DNA from: Paulinella micropora
Taxonomy: Eukaryota > Cercozoa > Imbricatea > Euglyphida
Assembly: GCA_009731375.1 (NCBI GenBank)
Contig: BJOX01000014.1
Location: forward strand, 1,098,898 to 1,130,544
Direction: 5' to 3'
Length of the DNA: 31,647 nt
Shown: positions 19,074 through 29,834 of the stretch, piece after piece
How the letters are laid out: the number at the start of each line of letters is the position of its first letter
Numbering within the stretch: the stretch's first letter is position 1
Translations under genes and position numbers: made by a program
The notes under the pieces: generated by a model
The model's input: only the letters and a program-made list of their open reading frames with translations
Database searches by the model: none
Told to the model about the DNA's origin: nothing

Positions 19074-22020
19074 ACCATTGAGCAAATCTTTCTATCGCTG
19101 AGGACGTGCGTTCAGGTGTCATTGCGATCTCATCGTTCTCTGTCAAAGGTTATGCTATGACGACGCTGAAGCTATCGTTTGAAAGCTCAGCCTCGGGATA
19201 AAGGCTTCCAAGGGCATGCTCAGGCTGTTGTAATAGTGGACGAGGAAATATGATTTCAAAGTTGGATCGTTCTGCCTCTCGAATGTTCGCAGTAAAAATG
19301 CCAACGACGTTCACCTATCTCGTTTTTCTCGATCAATATTTGAGATGCAACAATGCTGAGCATGTTATCTGAAAGTCCTTTTGTTTAGCTTTCAAGCGGT
19401 CCTACAGAATTATCGTAGCATAATTATCAACAGAGGAAACTGAGATCAAAGTTTGGAGATTATCCGCTTGAAAACGTCGTTCAGTGGTAGTCTAACACTC
19501 GCGGCTCACTGATGAACCCGAGTTACCTCTTGACCCAGCCAACTATGCCACGTCAGCCCGAAATTGCAGTGCGTCGTAGAATGTGACGAAATTCCCGTTC
19601 CCGATTGCAACCGCGTCTCGGTCTGGACTGCCTGAAGAAATGGTCAAGGTTAGTTAATAAACAACTTGTAGGCATCACCCCCCCGGATAGCCGGTAAAAA
19701 GTACCCTTTTTACAGTATCGTTTGTCCGGATTGTACCTAAATTGCAATTTTATTCCTGGTCTGTTGCAGTTTTCTTTTTCGGCTTCACTGAGCTAATATA
19801 ACGAGACATCATTCTCTTCTTTTCTTGAGAAGTTGAACAGTATTAATATTGAGGGTATTAGAAGCAGGTTTAACGTCTCCCAGGCGTCCGAGTCCCCAGT
19901 TGACTATATATACTACCTATTAATATTGTATATATGATAACCAGCTACACAAACGTCCTTTTAATAGGTAATTCCAGCACTAGGTGACAGACAGAAACCG
20001 GTCAGCCAAACGAACGAAACAGTCCTTACGGGTCTCCGAGGCTACAAAAAAGACTCGAACTTGAAATAGGCATCCAATTTTTCTAGTACTACATGACACC
20101 ACACACGATCATGATCATCAGTGATATCATCTGGCATGAAAGTTAGTGCCACCGATGCCACCGGAGGCTCAGGCTACACTGTGACCAGTAATTATCCCTT
20201 TTTCCATACCGTGGCTAGGAACTATTAATACCGGTTGTATCAATCCCATCACCTAAGTAACTTCCTTAGAGCTCCCCCTTGCTGAATCAGTGATGGCATT
20301 ACTATGATACCAACCCTCAAACTTACAAACCGTGGCATTCACGGCTGCGTAATCCTTCCCGTCATCTTCGAGTACTTTGGTCCCCGCTGCCGCCGCGCTT
20401 AGTGTTTGCATCGCCACTGTATAGTAATTGTCCGCTGAACCAACACTGAGTTAGTATTACTATCATATGTCGATGACATGTGAATAAATCGGGGCCGCGG
20501 AAGATAGCCTCCGCTGGCTTTTGCAGTCAAGTTTATAGTTATGAATGTACTTTTTCTATTATTTGAAAGTACATATATTGAAATACTCCCCAACGAAGTT
20601 CAACGCAAAATTCATGACAATTTGTCACACTACTATGATGCCTGCACCGGCACTATGCATTCAAAGACTCGAACACTGTCTGAGTCAGAGAAAATCATCT
20701 AGTTTTATAACTTGAAAAGAAACAGTGTGAAAACTCCGAATGATTGAAAAACTGTTGAAAAATATGTTGGGGAAAAATTCAAGTTATGCTCTATCACATA
20801 CCTCAAGCTCAGCTTCTGAAACATTCTGGTTTAGAAGCCTAGCGTTGCCCCGATTTGAAACAACTTTTGCTTGTTGTTCACACCAGCCCTCACATTTTTC
20901 AGCCGATTTTTACTGTGTCGTTCTGGCTATTTTCGTGAATTTTTCTGACTTGAAAAATGGTGTGTGTGCACTCGTTTTCGTTGTTGATATTTGTAGCCCC
21001 TTCTATGTTTTGTGATATTTGCGTCCCACACTTCGATAGGTGTTCAGGAACACATGTACAAATTTTTTCAATAAAATTCCATTTCTGTGCAACAAATTTT
21101 CCTTGCAAAACTTGGGTCTTGTAAGATCGGAAAAAATAGAACATTTGGTTTTGTGATCAGAGTTCAGTTTGTATAGAGCTAGACATTGACTAAATATGTT
21201 TGTACACTTAATTAATACACATGATTCATCAAACCCGGTACACTTCAATTTGTGTGTCGAATGAAAACATGAAGTCTCATTTTGGAGGGTATGTCGGAAG
21301 AAAAAAATCATTTTCAAAAGCTATGAGAGGAGTTCGCTTTTTGAAATTTTTTGATTGAAACGACCATCCTAGTGACAGATATGATATTCCAAGCATAAAA
21401 ATAAAGTTCCACAGTATATTAGCTGCATACAAGGTCACTGTGTCCACGAAACTCATGCAGTCAAAAAGTTGTTGTTGTGTATTTATAAATACAGACAAAA
21501 TAAATAGCTATAAAGTACAGGGAAGCTAGTCTAGTGATAGTAGAAGCTGAATGGAAAGCTTTCTTTGAATTATTAATAAGAAATACGACTCCTAGACTCA
21601 TTTTCATTTTTGACGACCCTCCTGGCGACCGGTTTTTGCTTCAACTTTTCTAAGTCAAAATATAATTTATTGAAAAAAAATTATACATGTGTTGCTTGTG
21701 ATGTATTGAACCTCATTCATCACTCTTTCAAGTATGAACATAACTCTTGCGCACAGAAACTGAGCATGTGTCGGAGGTGTCGAGACACCATGTTTTGAAA
21801 AAAAATCTGGCCAGTATACCACAAAACCCTTACATTTTCCTATATAATCGTGAAACTTTCCGACAAAATTGGTGGGGCCGGCTTGAACATGAAATGTTGG
21901 AGTGGTTGTCTTTAAGTTTAGTTTTGACCACTTTGAACTTCTCTTTTTGAGAAAATCTTTCAGCCATATTAAAATTCAATACTTAACATTTGCATTTATT
22001 GAAACAGCAACTTTATTCAC
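19074..22020. other. About 2.9 kb of AT-rich sequence without a recognised gene
   Basis: The first part may be the 3' UTR and downstream region of the preceding exon (an AATAAA-like signal is not obvious close to the stop). Short open frames (60-100 codons) occur in several phases but none resembles a protein. Related phrases such as GACGACCCTCCTGGCGACC (21612) and ACGACCATCCTAGTGACAG (21360) suggest old interspersed repeats. An ATTAATAATAAG word (21570) and several A-runs are present. Nothing viral is recognised before about 22040. Confidence 0.4.
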
Positions 22021-22044
22021 ATTTTGGGGAGAGGGGGGGGGGGG

Positions 22045-22807
22045 GTTCATCTACATATGATCTTCTCCAACAGTGCCTTGCTTTCTTCTATGGAACGGAT
22101 GCGAAGAGTGTGGCGGGCGGAGCCACTCCGACTATTGTCGGAGCAACTGTTCAATTTTAAACTTGTTCCTGTCCGTGGAAACCGACCCGAATGTAATTAT
22201 TGGTGTCCAGCAAAAGATTGCGGGTGAAGGCTTTCCATTCAAGATTGAGTATCCTATCTCGTGGAAGCAAAATCTTCAAACACCACAACAAAACTATGTC
22301 ATTAAGATGACCCGCTCGCAGGGTGAGAGAATTCGTCGTATACACACTTCTGCTTTCAACAACACTGAGAGTTCAAATACCGCTTTTGATAATGATAACA
22401 GGGCGGAGGCGAAAATTATTACTTATTATACAACACTTGATGGGACCCGCCTTCAACAGTTTGATATTGACACTTCTGAGAATGAGGATTATATGATTTT
22501 GAAGGATAAGTTGAAGGGAAGTGCTATTTTGAATTCCGATGTCTATCATTACAACTGGTTCCATGTTGATACTTGGGATAACAACCGCCCGCTGTGTGAT
22601 AAGGATACTGACGGCTATGTGGTAACCGGTTTGAGCCTAGACACCGAGAGGCGATATGAGTTCGTTTCTACCACCGCGGGAAACAATCTCAACCATTACA
22701 CTTATGCTATTCTTCAACGAAGTGTGCTTGTTAAGGGAATTGAAATTATTATGTCTTCATTAATTTTTGAAAGTTATTTTATTTTTTTTATAATACAGGA
22801 ACTATGA
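22045..22807 (+). pseudogene. Probable PLV major capsid protein, C-terminal part
   Basis: The frame from about 22160 encodes some 200 residues including VIIGVQQKIAGEGFPFK, FNNTESSNTAFDN, DYMILKDKLKGS and YHYNWFHVDTWD, and ends NHYTYAILQR-type. This arrangement resembles the C-terminal jelly roll of double-jelly-roll capsid proteins of PLVs; I judge this by pattern memory, not a search. A preceding segment (22053-22157) continues the similarity in another frame (FFYGTD, GGATPTIVGATVQF), so there is at least one frameshift near 22155. The N-terminal half is missing. As read, the frame runs to a TGA at 22805-22807 that overlaps the next ATG, but the last ~20 residues are AT-driven and the true stop may have been lost. 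Confidence 0.55.
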
Positions 22808-24009
22808 CCTCTCACCAGAGAAATTTGATAGTACAAAATCCAGACGGAGACTTTATAAACCTAAAGGTCTGGTATGATGGACACATTGAAACCAATAATA
22901 TGAAAACCGCTTTCGGCGAAGCATTAACTAGTCAATTAACACCCGTCGTCCAGGAGATTTTTCCTTATACCATTAATACACGAATATGGACGAAGACCGA
23001 AACAAAATCTACCGTTTCATTTTCAAACAATATGGCGGAGTTGAAGACCCAAGCAGACACAACAGGTAATGCGGAGTTGGTAAGCAAAAAAAGTACAGAA
23101 CGGGTATGGGGGTCCTTACTCATTTCACGGCTCTATGGAATACAGATGAGACTAAGGACTACTATTCATTTATCGGTATAGGAGATAGTGGATTAAATGA
23201 TGGTTTCTATTTCTACAAAGGTTATAATCAAGGAATGAATATTCTTAATTGCAAAGGTGGTGCTAGCTTCCGTTATAATCAAGCAGACTGGGATAATGGA
23301 ACAAAAGATATGCCTATCATAGACTTCACCAAAGGAAATATATTTCAGATTTCGTTTCAGTATTTGGGATTTGGTGCGGTTTTATATTGAGAACCCTACC
23401 ACTGGTGAATTTCAGTTAATCCACACTATAAGATATGCTAATTCTAATTTAGGTGTTAGTCTGCGAAACACTTCATTACCATTTTCTGCGGTGACGAGAA
23501 ATGATAACGACACAGGAATTCAATCGCTAAAGACTGCGAGTGTTGGGTTATTTATTGAGGGGACTAACAACATAAACACGAGTATAACGAACGAAGTTGA
23601 AGGAACTAAGGTAGCGACTGCTACAAAAGGTCCTGTATTCAGTATTGATAGTGGTGGTGCTAACATAACCAATTATTCAACTGTATATCCTACATTGATA
23701 AGCATCACTAATGAGGATAGCAAAACAATATCGCAAAATTGGTATTACATGGAACATTAACGGGAGCGGGTTTTGCCGATGTTGATACCAAATATTCTTT
23801 TGTAGATACAGACTTAAAACCATCCGCCATCGCTGGGGGCACTACTTCTCAAGCTTTATATTACGAGCGGGTCAAGCCAAATACTAAACCTTAGAACTTA
23901 TGATATTCAATTGTCGCCGAGTGATGCTTTAACATTCACCCAAAAAACACTTTCTGGAACTGGTGGCGGAAATGTTAATGTTATTGTGAATTTTATTGAA
24001 GACCAATAG
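22804..24009 (+). pseudogene. Fibre-like virion surface protein, several frameshifts
   Basis: Starts at ATG 22804 and would end at TAG 24007-24009, about 400 codons. It opens with MTSHQRNLIVQNPDG and reaches AFGEALTSQLTPV. Later it carries NIFQISFQYLGFGAV (near 23370) followed in another frame by FYIENPTTGEFQLIHTI. This AFGE-ALT and IQFQYLG-YGA, ENP-TGEF-LVH pattern is frequent in fibre or adsorption-type proteins of uncultured phages and PLVs. Frame changes occur near 23090 (A-run), 23380, 23750 and 23860. The gene follows the capsid gene closely on the same strand, as expected for a virion gene. The receptor or substrate is unknown. It could be any virion surface or decoration protein. Confidence 0.55.
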
Positions 24010-24043
24010 TAGGGGCCCCAGAGCGAAAAAAAAAAGTTAAAGA

Positions 24044-24228
24044 TTATAGATATTTTTTTACTTCATCTTTATTCTTAAAATAACGTTGTTGAACTAGCCA
24101 TTCAAGATACTCTTTGTCAATCTTGGCAACATCTTCAATTTTTTATGTATATATTTTCCATATTGTAGAAATTTATTTGCTTCTTCCTCTTCATTACGAA
24201 TTTCTTTTTTTGCTTCGGCTTCATTCAT
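24044..24228 (-). pseudogene. Small FGKY-domain protein, copy 1
   Basis: About 60 codons from ATG 24226-24228 (MNEAEAKKE) to TAA 24044-24046, with one frameshift near 24148 in an A-run. The core has a (F/L)QYGKY start and, in the second frame, IEDVAKIDKEYLEWLV, closely matching the copy at 26702-26975. The FGKYKGK...YLEWL pattern is that of the small domain found at the C-terminus of exodeoxyribonuclease X-like proteins and in stand-alone viral and phage proteins; its role here is unknown. The gene is convergent with the fibre gene, separated by a spacer with AGGGGCCCC and an A-run. Its present upstream sequence is PolB code, because the inversion breakpoint falls directly at its ATG. Confidence 0.65.
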
Positions 24229-25931
24229 TGTTGGGATGAAAAGACGAAAACCGCTTACGAATTTCACGGATGTCTCTGCCACGGATGTCCAAAGTGCTTT
24301 AATGGTAATACAATTAATACTAAGAAGAATAAGACGATGGGCGAACTATATAAGGCAACGATGAGACGAGAAAAAGAACTCAAACAACAAGTCAGCAAAC
24401 TAGTATCTATCTGGGAATGTGAATGGAGATTAATGAAAACAAATGAAAGCCTAGCGGAAGATACTAATGAACGAATTACGGAACAAGAAGGGCTGAACCC
24501 GCGAGAAGCAATATTTGGAGGTAGAACGGATGCTCTAACATTGTATTGGAAATCTAGGCACAGCCATAAATACGCGAAATACATTGACATATGCTCTCTG
24601 TATCCTACCGTTATGTTTTACGACCTTTACCCTAGCGGGCATCACGAAATCATTAGACCCAGTAACGACGACGACAGAAAGGAGATGAAAAACAAAATCA
24701 TAAACAGAGAATATTTTGGAGTGGCTAAAGTTAAGATGCTACCGCCTAGAAAATTACTGCACCCCATTTTACCTAAGGGGATAGAGGAAGACTAATATAT
24801 TACTTATGCGACAAGTGCGGAATGACTGAACAAAAGGATGAATGTAAGCACACCGATAACGAGCGAGCAATAACTGGCACTTGGGCAACACCCGAAATCT
24901 ACAAGGCCTTAGACAAAGGCTACAAGCTAATTAAGGTATATGAGGTATGGCATTGGAAGGAGCAGAGCAGTAGCCTGTTCAAAGATTACATAAAACATTC
25001 TTAAATGTTAAACAGGAGTCAAGCGGATATCCTGATGGATGTATTACACAGGAACAAAAAAGAACCTACATTGACAGTATGGAAGTCAGGATGGGAATTA
25101 AAATGGACGAAAACAAAATAGAAGAAAACCCCGGAAGGCGAGCGGTTGCTAAGTTGTGCTTAAACTCGTTGTGGGGTAAATTTGGTGAAAAGCAAAACAA
25201 AACTTACCTTATGCAAGTTAATGAGCGATAAGTCAGTCGATAACATAAACATAAACATTATTAACGACAAAATAATAGAAGCGAGCTATGACCTTAAACA
25301 GGATGCGGTAAGCGACCCCGTGAAAACAGATATTGTAATTGCTTTATTTACGACTTGCCACGCGAGGATTAGACTATATGAGATGATAGACAAACTAGGC
25401 AACCGAATTCTATACCACGATACTGACAGTGTCATATACACAACAGACTTAACGAAAGGCGAAACAGATGTGAAAACGGGTAAGTTGTTAGGCGAATGGA
25501 CAGACGAACTACACGGAGCAAAGATTATGACCTTTATTGGAGGCGGGCCAAAGTGTTATGGATATGTCTTAGATAACGGCAAAGCAAGTATGAAAGTCAA
25601 AGGCTTTAGTATGAATTATGAAAACAATAAATCATTAAATTTGCCAAATATGTTAAGTGTCATTAGTTGCGGACTTGGTATTAACAACAGCGACCTTATT
25701 GAGAACGGCAAGAATGAATTGTTAGAGTTGCTTAAGTCTCAGGAAGAAAAATTGATTGCTAAACGAATTGAAAAATCTGGTAAAGTTGTTATTGTAGAAA
25801 ACAGCAAGATAACAAGAGACAAACAACAGAAAACAATAACGAGCGAATACTTAGAAAAAATATTCAGCTTTACTTACAATATTATAGGTATTGTAGATAA
25901 TGCGATTGAAACAAGACCGTTTGGATATTGA
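24229..25931 (+). pseudogene. polB: Protein-primed family B DNA polymerase, C-terminal half (palm and thumb)
   Basis: This half starts inside the polymerase, just before a YEFHGC...HGCPKC motif (24256-24290), a marker of Polinton-type PolB, followed by a WECEW motif. Polymerase motif A (YIDICSLYP) is at 24580-24606, motif B (KLCLNSLWGKFG) at about 25151-25186 and motif C (YHDTDSVIY, with the two catalytic Asp) at 25413-25439. The stop is TGA at 25929-25931. Frame changes lie near 24795, 24995, 25110 and 25210, so it is not translatable as one protein. The N-terminal half lies on the opposite strand at 27003-29272. The enzyme would copy the viral genome using a protein primer. It converges with the lipase gene. 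Confidence 0.9.
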
Positions 25932-25949
25932 ATGAAAAAATGATAAAAG

Positions 25950-26639
25950 AAAAATTTATTTTTTGCCATTTTGCCCCTACCCTTAAAGCTCCTAATCGTA
26001 TGAATTCCCTTTTTTGGTTTGACTAACTTAGTATTTACAGCCGTAGTACCTAACAATGACACTGGGTCAAATGCGGTTCGGTAGTTCGTGGTTAGCTTCG
26101 CAGTCTTCGCCCTTTTACCTTTTGGATTTACTTTCACAGCCACTCTGACAATTACTCCTTCAATGAGGTCTCTTGTGCTACTGCCTTTATTGTATGTGTC
26201 GCCTTTACCCCAGTCTGTCGGCTTAAATCTTTTGCTATTGTGCCACCTAGTGAATGACCTGTCAGTTCTACATTATCCTTACCATATTTCTTTATGACTT
26301 CATTAACCAAATTCTGTTCTTCTTTATATCTAGGTGTTCTTTTCAATACTCCCTTTACCAATGCGATATCTGTGAGTAAGTCTCGCTTATCCACACTTCC
26401 CCTAAATGCTACAATTGCCTTACCATCTTTTTCATACACTGTTGATTTTTCTTTGCTGGCGACTGGTTTCCAACCATCAACCCCTTTTCGTTCTGTCTAC
26501 GACAAATAGACATCCTCAGATAACTCCGCACTGCCTCCCTTTTGTTTCTTATATTCTTGCTCGCTTTTTTCAGATCCTCCTTGTAGCTTATGTTGTGTTT
26601 GACGAAGTAAGCTTTAACGAAGATTATCCATTCACTCAT
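25950..26639 (-). pseudogene. Class 3 lipase-like hydrolase
   Basis: Starts at ATG 26637-26639 (MSEWIIFVKAYF) and continues through a frameshift near 26560, a nonsense TAG near 26508 and a second frameshift near 26200. The lipase pattern is AIVAFRGS (around 26400), then TGHSLGG with the nucleophile Ser at 26242-26259. In the following frame come AFDPVSLLG (probable catalytic Asp) and GIHTIRSF (probable catalytic His). Class 3 lipases hydrolyse acylglycerols or phospholipids and occur in some virophages and PLVs, where a role in entry or exit is guessed but not shown. It is followed by a basic tail and probably ends near 25950. It is divergent from the small gene at 26702 and convergent with PolB. 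Confidence 0.82.
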
Positions 26640-26701
26640 CCTATGTTAATTATTTAATTTTTTTTATTTTTTATACTCCCTACTATATACACCCCCCTAC
26701 T
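26640..26701. promoter_or_regulatory. Divergent AT-rich promoter region with TATATA
   Basis: The 62 bases between the lipase ATG (minus) and the small-gene ATG (plus, 26702) include a T-run and ACTATATAC at about 26682-26690, some 12-18 bases before the plus-strand ATG. The PolB start has a TATATATA at a similar distance. This suggests a shared PLV promoter type; the function is inferred. Confidence 0.45.
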
Positions 26702-26975
26702 ATGTCCACCCTAACGAGACTGTGCGAGAAGTTTGAACGACTTTCAATTGAAAGCAAAAGAAATCATTTTCTCTCGCAGATGTTCAAAAGGTAATCCACG
26801 ACGAAATAAAAGCGATTGAAGAAAAGAGAAATGCTCAACCAAAAGACACTTTTCATTTTGGTAAATACAAAGGAAAAAAATAGAAGACATCGCTAAGATT
26901 GAAAAGCCTTATATTGAATGGTTAGTTCGTCAGCCGTGGTGTAGTAATAAGGATGAATTGAAAAAGTATTTATGA
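26702..26975 (+). pseudogene. Small FGKY-domain protein, copy 2
   Basis: ATG 26702-26704 opens MSTLTRLCEKFERLS. A frameshift near 26785 leads into an EIKAIEEKRNAQPKDTFHFGKYKGKK stretch (about 26800-26880) and a one-base loss in an A-run near 26880 precedes IEDIAKIEKPYIEWLV. The stop is TGA 26973-26975. It is a diverged paralogue of the gene at 24044-24228 with a longer N-terminal region. In the arrangement before the inversion the two genes would be in tandem on one strand. Confidence 0.65.
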
Positions 26976-27002
26976 TTATAATAAATAAATTTTATATAAT
27001 AT

Positions 27003-29272
27003 ATAACCATCTACATACACACGGGATTGACCAAGTTGAAACATTTTTTCACCTCCATTGAATGCGTGTTTAATATCTGTTTTGTCTAACCTGCTTCTGT
27101 AAGCTATCCATTCAACACAAGCCCGAGAGGTAATCCTGTTTTGCTTTTCCGCCTTCAACACAGCAATTGAATTCTCTGGCATAAACTTAGCCCGATACAA
27201 AGCCATAACACAACTCGCAATAGTTGTATATTGAAACGGGTCAATACCGAATTCTAGAAACTGCTTTCTGAAATCCATACATCCCCTTCTCAATATATCA
27301 ACATCGCTATGACAGTATTCCGCGATTTCCTTCTGCATGTCAAATGTGTTGTTTTTTTGGCTTTCATACCATTCTAAGAATTCCGCTCTCTTTTTATCTT
27401 TCATCGTGTCGTAGCCGTAGTGCTTCTTATGAGGCATAACACCAACATAATTTTTATTCTTGTCAGTATTGAAGAAGTGAGGAAAGAAACCTTTCTTAAG
27501 TTCTTTCAATCCGAATGTCTTAGGAAAGTCTGACAACGGCATCGTAAGGAAACGCAAACTATCAATGAAGCGGTATTTCTTCAAAGTCATCATCATTATC
27601 TTACCGCCTTGATAAATGACGAATGGTGCCTGCCCGTTATCAACCAACCACTTAAGAATAAACTGACAATCATAACCGCGTCTGTTATGAGCAATGAATG
27701 TAAAGCCGTTGTGCTTAGATTCAAAAGATCACTTACAGAAATCATCAATGTTCTTGTGGATAACTGGTGGTTCCTTTACATCATAATACTGACTTTCCGC
27801 ATGATTAACAATGTGCTCGTCTGTGTCCTGTGTCGCTTCAAAATCAAAGAATATGTATTTCTGAAAAAGGTAATATGTCTTTCTTCACGATTTCACAGGT
27901 GCTCAAGTGGTTTCAGTTCCTTATAATTACGGCATTTCGCATAACCGCATCTGTGCTCGTCCTTCTTTCTGTAATTAAGACCGCACGAAAGACATTTAGC
28001 TTTGATATCGCAGTTCGTCTTCTTGTGGTTATTGAAACATACAGTGTTAGGAAACTTTCTATTACACGAATAGCAATCAGTCCAATTGCTTTTAACTTTA
28101 ATACCATTATAGCTTTTGGTTTCGCAGATATTACAAGTGGATTCGCAGGCATGTCTTTCTTTGTATCCCCTTAGTCATAACTCACAGAAGTTCTTTTTAC
28201 CTAGCATAGACTTCATATTAGTTATCGCATCGTAGTGGTTCTCAGTCTTAAGAATGTAAAGGTTTGTAAGTCGCTCGCCTTTTTCATTAAGCAGGTCCGT
28301 CTTATAAAAAATGTTGTCAGGGAATTCAACAATAACCAGATTGTATTTAATGTGGTTAGCAAAGGTTTTAATTTCAGGAATACCGCACACATCCTGAATG
28401 ACTTTCGCTTCTTCGTGCAATTTGATTGCCATCTCCTCCTGTATCTTTCTGCCTTTCATAACGTGTTTTTCTTTTTTTGTTTTTACTACAACAATTGCTC
28501 TGGCCAAGCATATGTTGTCTGTATTATTAATTTTAATTACGCCTCTCTTTTTATATACATCCAACTTATTAATTATTTGAAGCCTCGTTCCGCCCGTCGG
28601 CATTTCAACAGATTTCAAAACGAACCTGAACTTATCCATATTGGTTCCCTTTTCGTCTGTATAAAGGCTTTCGTTGCTTTGAAATAATGCTGACAGTCTT
28701 TGTAAAACATCGCTGACAGGAATCTCGTTAAGCTTTTTCAACTTTGTAGATACTGCCCCGTAGTAACCTACAAACTTGATGCTTACACTAACCATACTAC
28801 CTTGTCTCTGTCTTTTGATAAAGTCGTTCAGGATTATCTCAATAACCTGTAGAATATCATTCATACTGAAAGAAGTGAAGTTGCCAGTAAGCCTAACCCA
28901 ATACTGGCTTTCATTAACACCCAGAATGTGCTTTTTTCTATCAACATGTTTGATTTCGTAGTTCGCATACCGCATCAGGTCTTTTACTTTTTCTTTTCTT
29001 TCTCTCACTTTCGCTTCAAACACTTTCGCTTCCAAAATAGGAGGTAAAGGTGGTGCTACTGGAATACCCTGTTTCTGTTCCTCAAAGTAAACAGCACCTC
29101 TTACTCTGTTCAAGTAATTCTGGGCCGTTGTTGTATCCACCTTATAATTTCTCGTCTTAGGTATTATATACAGCACATCTTGACCCCTGACCGTTTTGAT
29201 TTCATAATTAATTTTTTGCTCCCTAAATTTGTCCAACCTATACATCTTACCGTTGTAAGTGTGTGTCTCCAT
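27003..29272 (-). pseudogene. polB: Protein-primed family B DNA polymerase, N-terminal half (N-domain, Cys-rich domain, exonuclease)
   Basis: ATG 29270-29272 opens a 365-codon N-terminal domain (to 28175). A Cys/His-rich region at about 27890-28150 contains CNIC, CYSC, CLSC and HRCG pairs, as in Polinton PolB. The 3'-5' exonuclease follows: Exo I FFDFEA near 27835-27850, Exo II-like FIAHNRRGYD near 27675-27705, a FGLKEL element near 27510 and Exo III YCHSDVDIL near 27300-27325. The sequence ends at a VDGY motif at 27003-27014, after which the frame becomes meaningless AT-rich code. Breaks are a stop and frameshift near 28160-28175, frameshifts near 27850-27900 and a nonsense TGA at 27729-27731. 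The remainder of the enzyme is at 24229-25931 on the other strand. Confidence 0.9.
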
Positions 29273-29275
29273 CGT

Positions 29276-29300
29276 TGGTCAGTGTATATATAGGAAAATA
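29276..29300 (-). promoter_or_regulatory. TATA-like element upstream of the polB start
   Basis: CCTATATATAC read on the minus strand at 29283-29293 lies about 11-20 bases before the ATG at 29272. The surrounding 60 bases are AT-rich. Function is inferred from position only. Confidence 0.45.
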
Positions 29301-29329
29301 TTTCTTTCAAAAATTAAAATTAATTATCT

Positions 29330-29435
29330 CAATTGTCTGCCCCCGCCTGTGTCGCCGTGTGCCTCCGTGTCTATATATTCGGGGGGCCCTATGTTTAGAT
29401 GAAAATTAGGACGGGGCGGGCGCGGCGGGCGCGGC
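29330..29435 (-). promoter_or_regulatory. PLV intergenic repeat unit 1 (GC-rich block, AATTTTCATCTA, TATATA, GGGCAGACA)
   Basis: On the minus strand, a GC-rich (CGCCCGCC-rich) block passes through the stop of the orphan gene into CCTAATTTTCATCTA. It is then followed by TATATAGACAC and GGCGGGGGCAGACAA. The same order of elements appears at 29835-29920. It separates the orphan gene from polB and may combine a terminator and a promoter. Confidence 0.5.
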
Positions 29436-29792
29436 TTCTCTTTCTCTTCTTTCCCTTTTCAACCATTCTATTACACCTTCACCAGTTTCTGCTGATTTAG
29501 GGTTAAGATTTTTCCAAAGCCCAGCTCTGATTTCATCGCTAGTAATAATAAATGTTTCAATACCTGATTTTTTAAAATCTTCTGTCATTTTTTGTTTTTC
29601 ATCAATTTCTTGTTTTTCAACAATTTCTTGTTTTTCTCCAATTGTACCGACTACATACGCTTTTGCAAGCGTAGCTTCGCAATCGGTAGAAATGTCCTTA
29701 GTCGCTTGAAGCATTCGCATAAGTTCTTTTTCTTCTTCAATAAATTCTTTGTGTTTTTTTTGTTTGCAAATGTCTTCGTATTCCCCAGACAT
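29406..29792 (-). CDS. Orphan PLV protein, coiled-coil-like, Ala-Pro tail
   Basis: A 128-codon intact frame from ATG 29790-29792 to the stop at 29406. The central part is charged and repetitive (KQEIVEKQEIDEKQKM) and could form a coiled coil. A more folded-looking part (FIITSDEIRAGLWKNL) follows, and the end is REREAAPAAPAPS encoded by the GC-rich intergenic block. I recognise no family. It is the only gene of the remnant without a visible break. It lies upstream of polB on the same strand. Confidence 0.5.
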   Translation of the reverse strand: MSGEYEDICKQKKHKEFIEEEKELMRMLQATKDISTDCEATLAKAYVVGTIGEKQEIVEKQEIDEKQKMTEDFKKSGIETFIITSDEIRAGLWKNLNPKSAETGEGVIEWLKRERREREAAPAAPAPS

Positions 29793-29834
29793 TAATTATG
29801 GAACCGCATTCGCATTCAAATGTTTTAGTCTCTG

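Noticed and set aside
20740-21950. Several 60-100 codon ORFs in the AT-rich region before the PLV
   Set aside because: No similarity to PLV or host proteins that I recognise, and frames on both strands are equally open by composition.
24044-26975. Inverted copies of the small gene as the cause of the PLV inversion by homologous recombination
   Set aside because: The left copy lies outside the left breakpoint and the right copy lies inside the right one, and they are too diverged. In the collinear state they would be direct, not inverted, repeats.
27609-28687. Plus-strand ORFs opposite polB
   Set aside because: They are antisense shadows of the polB N-terminal half, with Phe/Leu/Ile-rich composition.
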